Source: an uncultured Pirellula sp. (GTDB taxonomy: Bacteria; Planctomycetota; Planctomycetia; Pirellulales; Pirellulaceae). From it: DNA of 32,929 nucleotides. The translations under genes were made by a program, and so were the position numbers. Below, in pieces: positions 1 through 12,000 of this stretch. How positions within the stretch are numbered: the stretch's first letter is position 1; each line of letters opens with the position of its first letter. The notes under the pieces are model-generated. The model saw only the letters and a list, made by a program, of their open reading frames with translations, did no database searches and was not told the DNA's origin. The stretch spans positions 1 to 32,929 of the forward strand of contig CAITIE010000054.1 of NCBI GenBank assembly GCA_903892355.1. The letters run 5' to 3'.

Positions 1-3000
1 ATGTTAGAGTTCCACCACTAGACGTGTTATTGGTAAGGTTCACAAAACGTTGGTCAACAGTCCGGTCTGACCGTGTCCATTCAAGGAAAATACTTCTCAA
101 ACCGACGACATCCGTATCGAATGTAATCCTGCCTCCAACAAGAATATCTTCGCCAAGACCGCCCCTTAGCGAGTCTGCTCCAAGTCCACCAACTAGGATA
201 TCTGCGACATCGCTCCCAAGAATCGAATCGATCCCGGCGCCCCCGACAATCACAGATGATCTAGTTCGACTTCCCTTCAAAGTATCATTTCCGGAACCAC
301 CCATGATTATTGGGAAGGTGTTCGTTAGGCTTGAGACATTAGTTGAACTCGGTGTTGCAGCTTGGAGGTCCACAACCACTGCGGTGGTGAATAGCGAGTA
401 ATCCAGGATGTTATCCCCCAAACCACCGTCCAGTACAGCCGGAATTGATGCAGTTGATCGGATTCGGAAGCGATCGATGTTGTTGCCACCCGTCAGATTT
501 TCGATCTGTTTGAATTGCATCAAGGTCCCAAAGGATCCGCCCCCAATTTCTGTGATTTCCCATGTCGTTTGCAAGTTTTGACCGATCAAACTATCGGTTC
601 CAGTTCCTCCTTGAACGGTTGTTCTACTACCACCGTCACCGATATTGAACGTATCATTCCCACTTCCCCCCTGTAAAATAGCGAATCCGCTGAAGGAGTG
701 GGAGAACGCAACTGTATTGGTATAAGCCAATGTTCCTATTCGATTCCCCGTCAAGGCCCAGGTTGTCGCGACATTCGGTCCTGTTAGCGTTCCTCCGTTG
801 GAGACGAAACTCTCAAACCCAGTGAATGATCCAGCTAGCCCGGTTGCTGTTCCGGTCGCGAGGTTCACGGAGCCTGCCAAAGCGGACGTGTTCAGCACGT
901 CCAACCAAGCTCCCGAACCACCAGCGAGCGAGCCCCCTAAGCTGGATCCTGCATTGAATACGAATGTGTCCACAACCGTATCGCTGCCAACCGCACTTTC
1001 GACATTCGAAAAAGTATAGCTAGGTGTATTTGCGGACCCCACCAGGATGGTTCCCGCGTTGGCACTTGTTATCGTCCAGGTATTCGCGCTCGTACCTCCG
1101 GCGGCACGGACTGTATCGATCGATGCGCCCGTTCCTCCATGCAGTGTTCCACTCAGGCTCGAGCCCGCTCCGAGCACAAATGTGTCGGATACCGTGTCGC
1201 TTCCCACCAAACTTTCCACATTCGTAAATGCAAATCGAGAAGTGCTCTCTGCACCAACGGTCAAGCTGCCTGCGTTGGCGGCGGTGACGTTCCATGTGCT
1301 CGGCAGCGTTCCTGCGTTAGCACGAACCGTGTCGATCGAGGAACCGGTACCTCCAGTCAGCGATCCGCTGAGGCTCGAGCCTGGGTTAAGCACGAACGTG
1401 TCGTTAACCGTATCGCTACCGATCACGCTTTCAATGCTGGTAAACGCGAATCGGGCTGTGGTTTCTGAGCCAACCACCATGTTACCTGCATTAGCGCCCG
1501 TCATTGTCCACGTATTCGCCTGCGTTCCTCCATTGGCACGCACTGAGTCGACCGAGGCTCCACTCCCGCCATCGATGGATCCCGCCAAACTCGATCCGGC
1601 ATTGAACACGAACGTATCCGAAACCGTATCGCTACCGATGACGCTTTCAACGTTGGTAAACGCAAACCGCGCCGTGGTCTCGGATCCGACGGTCATATTT
1701 CCAGCGTTAGCCCCGGTGAGGGTCCATGTATTCGCGTTCGTCCCGCCCAGGGCACGAACCACGTCGGTACCCGCTCCCGCATCGATGGTTGCCACGGCCC
1801 CATCCACGACATCGATCGAGTCGTTGCCGGCCCCTGTTTGGACGTCTCGGGTTTCCATCGAATCCCACGCAATCGTATAGCTGGTGTTGTAGACAACGGT
1901 GGTGTTGTCGATTCGAATTGTTTCGTTGGAACCATTCCCTCGGACAATCAAACGGTCCGTTCCCGAGCCACCAAAGATCCGGATGCTTCCAGTCGTCGTC
2001 ACATTGACGGCCGCGGCACTATTGATCGCGAAAGAAAACTGTCCAGCAGTTGGAAGGGCATCCAAGGTCAACGTGTCATCGTCGCTGCCCCCATCGCTGG
2101 CTCCGATCGCCAGCGTGGTTCCTTGCAATTCCCAAGCATTGATCGCGATCGCGGACAGCGTGGTGCTTACAGTGCGACCTTGCGAGTTGGTAACCGATAC
2201 CGTAGGTGCGTAGGAGCCCGCGTTCGGGTAAACGTGGTCAACCGTCGTGCTGGCCGGGCCGGTGATTGTTTGGATCGCCGTTCCGTCTTTCCAATCGATC
2301 ACGTACGTGAAGTTATCACCGTTACCCGTGGGACCCGCATTCAGCGTGTAGGTACGCGTTTGACCGGGTACTCCCTTGAACTCATCCGCGGGCAATCCGA
2401 CCGAAAGGGTGAGTGGCGGCAATACCTCAAACGTCTGCGATACCGCCGAGGAAACGCCACCATCATCGTCGGACGCCGATACGGTCACGCGATAGGTTCC
2501 GGTTGTTGTTGGTGTCCACGTATGGGTTCGTGAGGACCCTGATCCACTCGATACCGTGACGGAATCGGACAGCCTGACAACCGTGAAGTCATAGGTCAAC
2601 GGATCAGCGACCCCAGCCGGATCTGATCCGTTTGCGGTGATCGTTACAGGAAGATTCTCAACCGCTGGGTTCGTGATCGACGCGATGTTGACCGTGGGGG
2701 CAACATTGTTGACAAGAACTGCAGTCGAGTATTCGGAGTAGCCATTGTCCTTGTCGTACACACGGCCATAGACGGTGTAAGAGCCGTTATCGGTAAATGT
2801 AAAGTTGGCGCTGTTGGAACTCGATGCAGTTGCGTAGGGATTGGTGGTTGGCCAACTATTTTGCGATGTGCTGAAAAGGTACCGCAGGCCCGCGGCGACA
2901 TCCACCGAGGAGACATCGGCTGCCCCGGTGATCGAAACCGTGGCTGCGCTTCCCTCGATGATCGGTCCGTTGTTCGTAATCGTACCGGTGGGGGCTACGT

Positions 3001-6000
3001 TGGAAATGGAGAGGCTGGTCGTGTAGTCGACACTTAATCCATCCCGGTCCATGACCCGCACATACAACGTTTTGGTTGTGTTATCGTTGAATGTTTCGCT
3101 GTACGTGTTTACGGTCGTGCTAATTCCGTAAGTGGCCGCATCGCGGATCGATTGAGTTGGCGTGATGACATACCGCAACGTCGGAGAGTCTGCGACCGAA
3201 TCGAATCCGGTCACGGTTAAGACCGTCTCGCCCCCTTCGAGATTTCCAGCTGCAAACCATGTTGCAGTTGGTGCTGCGTTGGTCACGGTGACGGTAAAGC
3301 TACCGCTGACCGATTTTCCGTCGTCATTGCTGAGCACGAAATTCACTGTGTAGCTCCCCGCATCCGGGAAGGTGTGGGAAATCCTAAGTCCCGTTGCGGC
3401 GGTGAAATTCTCAATCGTCTCGGAGGATCCATCACCGTAGGTGACCTCCGCGGAGCAGTAGCCAGCCGCGGGATCGACGAAAGGAATCGTCACCACCAGC
3501 GGTGTTACTTCTGTCGAGGTTGCATTGGTGGGAATCGCGTTGGCTGCCAGGTAAATGTTGTAGTCTTCGCCTGTCGTTCCTTGGATCACGTCAAATCCAC
3601 CGCGACCTTGCATCGTATTCGTCGTGTCCGATGCATTGGCTCGCTTGAATCGATAGACGAACAGTTCGTAGTTACCGATGTCGGTGTCATCGATCTTATC
3701 CAGGTACAACTCTCTTGATATCACGTCGAGCGTTGCAGGGTCAGGGTCGGTGGGCAATGCGTTTCGTGTGAACGAATCCACCTTGAGCCAATAACTTCCT
3801 GATTTCGGAAGGATCAAATCGATGAGGATCGAATCCGTCGACTCGAACTCATCGTCGTTGTACGCAGGTGACTTGTAATACTGAACGGGGGTGAGTGCTC
3901 CCGAATAGTCTTTTTCATAGAGAGTCACGGTAGAGTCGATAAAGCCATCCACGTTGATGGTTCCATTCGAACTTGTATCCGTGAGTCGACTCAGCGCTCG
4001 TGACGATACCTCGATAGTGACGATGTCACCCTGAGAGCCCGTGAACTGGTAAAAGTCTTCATCGCTCTTTCCTGTAGCGCTATTCAAGTGTATCGCACCG
4101 GCGACGTTGAAGACTTCGGCAAACAAGCTTTGGTTGACACTGACTCCCGACGCGACAGTTCGGGGGACTGTTAGTGTCGTCCACGAAACAGTTTGAGCCG
4201 TCGCATCGGTGTTTTTAGCGGCTGAGTTTTCAATAATTCGATAGGCATTCGCACCCGAAGTTGCGTATGCCAGTTTTACCGCTTCGCGTTCGCCGAAGTA
4301 GAGATTGCCTAAATCGTTCTTTCGGTTGCTCCCGACAGACGCGGGGGAGCTGATCAGATGCTGGAAGGTTTCGTAGGCTTCTGCAGGTCCTGAGTACGTC
4401 GGATTGAACTCAGACACTCCCGGAGGGGTATGGACACCAGAACCGATGGGGCCGAACGAATCGTAGTGCCGCAAGCCGAGCAAGTGACCCAGTTCATGCG
4501 CCGCGATTTTGGTGGAGAGTGCCACGAAATTCTCGACAGTATTGTCCGGGTTGCGTTGCCCGTACGTTACTTGTTCGTCCCCGGAATTTCTAAGGAAATC
4601 GCCGTCGATGCTCGAATCCGTAATGGTCATACTGGGTGGATAGATCGTTCCTCCCAACAGTCCATGAACTTGAACCACTGCTTCTCCACCGAGGTTGAAA
4701 TTACCTGGGTCGATCTCACTCGACGAACCGCCAGGTTGTCCGTTCTCCGGTGTCTGGTTGAAGTAGATGGTAGCGTACTCAATGGTTGCACCACCAGCGA
4801 CACCAAATCCTGATGCGGTATCTATTTCGCTCTTATCCATGGTGAATCGGATATTGAACCAGCGTCCTGGATCGTTGTATTCACGCACGGTGCCATCAGA
4901 TTTCGTGCCATAGTATGCTTTTTTAAGTCCTTGTAGAACCTTGGACTTGTCTTCTGCCGTGTACACATATTCCGTGTTAGTGTCTGTCAGTTCGTTGGTG
5001 TGCTTATCAAAGTCCAACAGCACCCACTGCACGGTTGTGGAGTTTACTGCCGAACTGTCGCTTGAGAATGCTGAAGCATAATCAGCCCCACGCAGAACAT
5101 TCGGGCGATTATTTCCAAGGATGACATCTCCAAACTGGGATCCTGTGACATTCTCTATTCCCATGTTTGAATCTGCGGTGAACTGGAGCCAGAACCCAAC
5201 GCGTTGTTGTTGCTTGCTGTTGCTCGCTAGGTCCAGCGATAATGCACCACCGAGATAGGAGGCAAAGTCCAGGGAGTCCTTGGTCAAATCGGTTACCCCA
5301 GAATACGATTCGTGGAACTGGACATAGCCGGTAGGAGTTCCCGAGAATTTATAAGTGTCATCACCATCCCCACCCGCAATGTCGACCGTGGGCACGCTCG
5401 CAGTGCTCGATGGAACATCTCCACTGTATGCCATCGCATCGTTTCCTGCGTCGAGTTGTAGTTCGATCGATGACGCGCTACCTGTGAAGACAAATCCGTC
5501 ATCTCCGTTTCCTGCCGCGTAATTTATCGTTCCACCGGCAGCTGTGTTGTAGACGAGGGAGTCGTTGTCGTTTCCACCGTCAAACAACAGGGTGGAAAGG
5601 CCTGTTCCCTGGGTGCGAAGTACATCGTATCCATCACCGCCGAAGAACCGTATACCGTTCAGAGGCGTCCCCGCAGTCGCTTTATTGCCAACGTCCGCCC
5701 CAACATTCACCACGGAATCGGACCCGGCCCCACCCACCATATCGATAAAGGTGACTGCATTTCCACCATTGAGCAAAGTGTCGGTATCTGCACCACCGAC
5801 CATAACAATTTTCTTGATGTAATTGCCGTTGTTTTGCAAACCATTGAGTCCGTCACCACTGGTGAACTCAAGAAGCTCGATCTCATCGGCGTTGTTTTGG
5901 AATCGGTCGCTACCGGTGCCGCTGATCATGCGAAGAATTTGGCCGGACTTGCCCCAGTTTACAAGGATGTTACTGCCGTCTCCTGCATTGAAGGTGATCG

Positions 6001-9000
6001 TTCCGAACGAGTCCCCGTTCTGGTAGGTCGAGTCATTCCCATCCCCTCCATGGAACGTTACACCATCTGCGTTCGCTGCATCATTTTGGAATGCATCATC
6101 GCCGGCGTCGCCATTGAAGGTGAATGATTTCAACGATGCGCCATCGGCAGTGTTTTTGATTTTATCATCCCCGACTCCGCCGTTTATGGTGGTGTTTGTC
6201 AGCAAGCTGCCGGAGTTCTGGAAAAAGTCATCTCCCGCATCACCATGAAACTCGATGGTGCTGACGCTGGCAGCGCGATTGACAAAAAGATCTCCTGCGT
6301 TATCGGGCGAAGGCGTGGGGATGGAAGGGAGCGAGAAGGGTGCGGTGACGGAAGATGGCCAAGTCGCCGAGGAGATGCCACCGGTAGCGAGGAATCGTAG
6401 GTTGTTCGAACCGATGGCCGCGGAGTCATTGATCCAGCGGTCTGCACCACCATTTCCGTAGAAAACAAAGTTGCTTGTGGAGGTACCGGCATTGGCCATC
6501 GTGTCTACACCCGAACCACCTTGGAAGGTTACGTTCTTGACGCGAGCACCAAAGTTGCTCAAGGTGTTGGCTCCAGACTCGTCAATGAACTGAACTCCAT
6601 TGACATCAACGCCGATATTGACAAATTGGTCGTTGCCCTCGCCACCAAAAATCAAGATGCCCTTCGTGTTGTTTCCCTTATTCATGAAACTGTCATCACC
6701 CGTAGCTCCAACAAAAACGACGTTTGAAACATCATTGCCGTTGTTTTCGAAGATGTCATTTCCTTCGGAGCCATTGAATGCGACGAGCCCGAGTCCGCTC
6801 GCATTGTTCTGGTATTGGTCATTCCCTTGACCGGCATCAAAGATGACTTGGGACCACGAGCCAGCGTCATTGCGGAACGTGTCGTTTCCTGAAAGGCCAT
6901 TAAAGCGAACCACGCTGGTGGGAGTACCATCGCTCGCTAGTTTCCCTGTGGCACTGTTAATAAACGTATCGTTGCCCGGTTTAGCGTTATCGCTATCACC
7001 CGAGAAATCGATATTGCCGATTTGGGTACCGCTCAGCGATAAAACGTCCGCGTCAGCACCACCCCCGAAGTCAATCCTGCCGATGCCGCTCCCCGACAAA
7101 ATCAAAACGTCAGCCCCGGAATCTCCTTGGAAGGAGACTTGGCCGATACTGTTCCCCTTGGAAACCAACACATCTTCTCCGGCACCGCCATAGAACACCA
7201 ACGAGCCGATACTCGACCCGTTGTTGACAAACAAATCCTTCAGGTCGTTGCTGGCCAGGGATCCCGTGGGAACTTTGCTCGGATCGCGAGCAGGATCATA
7301 AAATCCAAAGTACTGGATCGATGGAACGTTCGACGCATCATTGCGCAGCGTGTCCGCGCCTTCTCCACCGTTGAATACGAGGGCGCCTGAGGTGCCGCGA
7401 TGGAAGAAGAAATCGTCTCCTGCATCCCCGCTAAAGTCGATGGAACCAACGGCAGTACCGGTGATCGTCAGCACATCCGCATCCGCACCGCCCCCGAAAT
7501 CGATCCCCCCGGCGACGCTGCCGCTGATGGTAAGAACATCCATACCGCTGTCGCCGCTGAAATCAATCGAGCCAACCGAGCCCGAGGTTCCCAGGTTCAG
7601 CACATCCGCATCCGCACCGCCCCCGAAATCGATCCCTCCACCGACGCGACCGCTGATGGTCAAAACGTCCATCCCGCTATCACCGTTGAAGTCGATTGAG
7701 CCAACGTTACCACCAAAGGATAAACTGAGCACGTCTGCATCATCGCCACCGATAAAACGCACCACGTTACCGGTATACCCACGCTCCGTTATTCGTAACG
7801 TGTCTGCGTCGGCTCCGCCACCAAAGTCGATACGCCCAGCAACGGTTCCGCCAATCGTGAGAACGTCCATTCCGCTATCACCATTGAAGTCGATCGAACC
7901 GATGCTTCCATTCGTCCCTAGATTCACAACGTCCGCATCGGCTCCACCACCGAAGTCTATCTTACCCGCAACGGTACCTGTGATGGTGAGGACATCCATC
8001 CCGCTGTCACCCTTGAAGTCGATCGAGCCAACGGCTCCCCCCAAATTGAGAACGTCGGCGTCGGCTCCACCACCGAAATCGATTTTGCCGACAACGGTTC
8101 CCGTGATGGTGAGTACATCCATTCCGCTGTCACCGTTGAAATCGATTGAGCCAACTCGTCCTCCCAAATTGAGGACGTCAGCATCCGCTCCACCACCGAA
8201 ATCGATCTTGCCAGCGACCGTTCCGTTGAGAGTCAATACATCCATTCCACTGTCTCCAGTGAAATCGATGTTGCCCACAACGCTGCTACCATAATTCAAG
8301 TTGACGACGTCGGCATCAGCACCGCCCCCGAAATCGATCCGACCGTAGACGGTTCCGCTCAAGGTCAACACATCGACCCCGCTGTCACCTTGGAATTTCA
8401 GTGCCAACTGCTCATAGCGTGTCTCTTGATCGCCAGACAAATCGATCTGCCCGACAATTGCCGAGGCGCTAAGGTTCAGTTCGTCTTTGTCCGCACCACC
8501 ACCGAAATCAATCCCACCAGCGACACGTCCGCTGATGTTTAAAACGTCCATGCCGCTATCGCCACTGAAGTCGATAGAACCTACGGAACCACCAAAGTTC
8601 AGGTTGACGACATCAACGTCAGCGCCACCACCAAAGTCGATGCCCCCCGTGACAGTACCGTTGATGTTGAGAACGTCCATTCCGGAGTCGCCGGAGAAAT
8701 CAATCCCTCCGATCGATCCACCGCTGCCCAAATTGAGTACGTCTGCATCCGCTCCACCACCGAAATCAATGGAGCCAACATTGGTACCGGAGATATTCAA
8801 AACGTCCATTCCGGAGTCGCCGTTGAAATCGATTTGACCAACGGCGGTGATAGCCCCCGTCAGATTGAACACGTCTGCATCGGCACCGCCATTGAAATCG
8901 ATGCCGGTAAGAGTTGTGTTGCTAATATTGAAAACATCCATTCCAGAATCACCTGAGAAATCGATGTTTCCAACCGTTGTACCGGTAATACGGAACTCAT

Positions 9001-12000
9001 CCGCATCCGCTCCGCCGGAAAATCTCCCCGGTTTTTCGAGTGTCCCTGCTCCATCTTGAACCACAATAACATCTTGACCGGCACCGGCGGAGATCGTCGA
9101 CGATCCAGGCCCCTTAAGCGTGTCGTTGTAACTGCTGCCTACCAATGCCGCAAAGCTTCCTGTCGCTTGCACGACGTGCGGTCTTGGCCCACTCTCTGGA
9201 TTCCGCCCTAATTGAGGTGCTACGTCTTGAGCAACACCCGCTGCTGTTAATCCTAAATCAAATGTGATTCCCAGGCTGGCGAAGCCTGTTGTGCTTACAT
9301 TGGCGCGACTAAAATCCAAAGCGTTGCGACCGGAATTATCCGTAACCTTAAGCGTGCTATTTGGTACCAAAATAAAGAGGTCGTCACCACCGCTTGTGTC
9401 AGTCCCTTCGTCATCACCGTTGTGCAGAATCAAAGTGTCATTGCCACGGCCACCAACGAGCAGATCCTTACCCGCTCCACCATCGAGAACTACATTTTTA
9501 TCAGAACTGACTGCGATGGCGCTGATGGTGTCATCACCACCTAGCGACAGGACCGTCAAGTTGTCGTTGTTAGCAAAGTCCGCATCTAGAATCGTAACCA
9601 CATCATTCGTGTTATCTCCGAGTACCAAAAGTGTGGATACATAGGGAATTGAGGCGCCTGTGTCATCGTCCGTAACGGTTAGCTCGATGACAATCGTACC
9701 ACCGGCGCCATAAAGTGCACGGTTGACACTAAATGCATTACCAACATTGTTTTCGTCCTGGATAATGACGCTCGGGTTCTGTGTTAGCCAAGTGCGCCAT
9801 CGATAGTTGAAAGTGTCGCTGCCAGGGTCTGAGACACGAGCGATGAATTTATAGAAATTTTGCGCGTCTGGACTTGGGCCGGAATTACCGCTCGGCAGCT
9901 CGTCAGTTACAAACATAGCCACAGGCGCAACGTTGTTCACCAGTAACGTTCTCGTCAACTCACCGCCGCTTGGTGCAGCGGTTGCGCTGTCATCGTCAGT
10001 GATCGTGAGTTGTATGGTTTCGTTATCGAAGGGAGTGCCGGTGGCGTAATCGTCGAGGTACTTGTAGACGGCAGAGTACGATCGCATCTGCCGGTTGAGG
10101 AGATCCTGTGTCACGACCGCTTGGGTACTCCGCAGATTGTTGGCGCTATCGCGCGTGTTGGACCAAACAATCGTTACCGTGTGGGTATCGCTCTCGCTCG
10201 CATCGGTGAAACTACCTGAGACGCGCACGTCATCCCCTTCGTTGATTTTACGGTCGGCTAAAGGAAGCGTATTGATCTCCACCCATCCGCCAACAGCATC
10301 ACGGATCTCGAGTTTGGCAGTGGATGTCACCACCGGGGCGGTATTCAGAACGCTAAGTTCGGTGGTCGCGGTGACAAAAACGTTGTCCGGCATATCGTTG
10401 TCCGCCATCTTGACCGATATCGAATAGTCAGGATCTGGATCGGACTGCGTCGGACGTTTGTTGTTGAGATAGCGGTGGGTCACCGTCATTTCGGTGAGGC
10501 CAGGGGTGGTTTGGTAGGATTCAGGCTGCGAGCCATCCCCCCAATTCACAATCACCCGTTGCGTATCGAGAACTCCAGCATCGCTGTAGTTGATGCGCAG
10601 CGAGGCGATACCGTTTTCGTTGATAATCGCGTTTGCTAACGTCAGTCCACTGATAGTCGGAACCGAGTTTAAAACTTTGATCGTTTTCGCGACCGTGACG
10701 GGTGTGGTCGGTTCGTCATCGTCCACCACGGAAAAAGTCGCCGTAAACGTCGTGTTCGGTGCCGCCGGATTGTTGGCATAGACGTGAGACGCGGAGAACG
10801 TACGGGTCGCCGTTTGACCAACGACCGATGGAATCGAAATAACGTCGACCGGTGTTCCATCACCCCAATCGATGGAGACTTCGTGGCTATCTTTCAAGCC
10901 TGGGTCGACAAAACTGCCAGTCAATGTGAACGAGGTACCTTCGTTCACGACAGGATTTCCATCGACATCTAGAGTTAAGCTTCCATTGTCTACGGCGATG
11001 GTCGATGGACGCACGTTGGTCACATTGGTGATAAAGACACCCGATGGAGAGGCCGCCAATCCACCTTCATCGCGCACAACGATCCCGAGGCTGTAAGGAT
11101 CGCTCGGAGTGCGAGAAACTCCATCGTCGGCGTAAGGGTGGGAAAGGGAGAATGAATAGACGCCAGCTGCCAGATTCTGAATCGAGCTGGAACCATCCCC
11201 CCAACTGATTTCTACGGTGTGTGTTTCCGCGTTGCTGGAATCGGTAAAGGAGCCTGCAACGGTGACCACTCCCGCTTCGTTCACCGTCTTGGTGAAGACA
11301 ATATCATTGGCAGAAATCACGGGAGCTTGATTCACCACCGACACGTTGAAGGTAGCCGTCGATTCCTTGCCCCCATTGTCCACGATCGTCACTTTGACCA
11401 CATACGGCGCGTTCGCGGGACTAGCTTTGCTGTACAGGTGGCTTAGGGTGAAGGTCTGCTGAGGTGAGAGCGCGAGCACCTCGAGCGGAGAGCCATCACC
11501 ATAGTCCACCGTTCCATTCCAACGGGTCGAATCATAATCGGTAAACGAGCCGTTCAAATTCAGGGTATCCCCCGACTTGAGCGTCACCAAGGTGTTGCTC
11601 AAACTGATCTCAGGGGGATTGTTGCTGGCTGGGTTACCGACAATCGTGTAATTGCCGAATTCCGAGGTCGATCCGATGGCGACAGCCGTGATCAAATCCC
11701 CAGTTTCGATGATCTCAGGAGAGCCGATTGGAATTTCAAATCGGAAGTAGTTTACTGGGTCCTCTTTACCAATCTCATTGTCGTACTTGCCGTCAATCCT
11801 AGTGTCCAAATCATCGGTAGAACCTTCGACGAGGCTAGCCAATCTTCGGTTGCCTTGGCCTCGCCCATTGCCGGAGGCGCTGGATGCGTAGAATTGCAAC
11901 GTTCGGCCTGAACGGCTGTACCCGCTAATGACCAGTTTTCCAGCGCTTGAAATGACCGCAGAAGCGATGATGGGTGCGTTGGGTAGCAAATCGGCATCGC

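Noticed and set aside
7341-8294. Long plus-strand frame of 317 codons opposite the repeats, with others at 1047-1880, 14805-15419, 18327-18836 and 19557-20081
   Set aside because: All lie in the same phase opposite the giant minus-strand gene and are rich in Pro/Ser/Leu, as expected from the complement of Gly/Asp/Asn/Ile codons. Their repeats mirror those of the sense protein.
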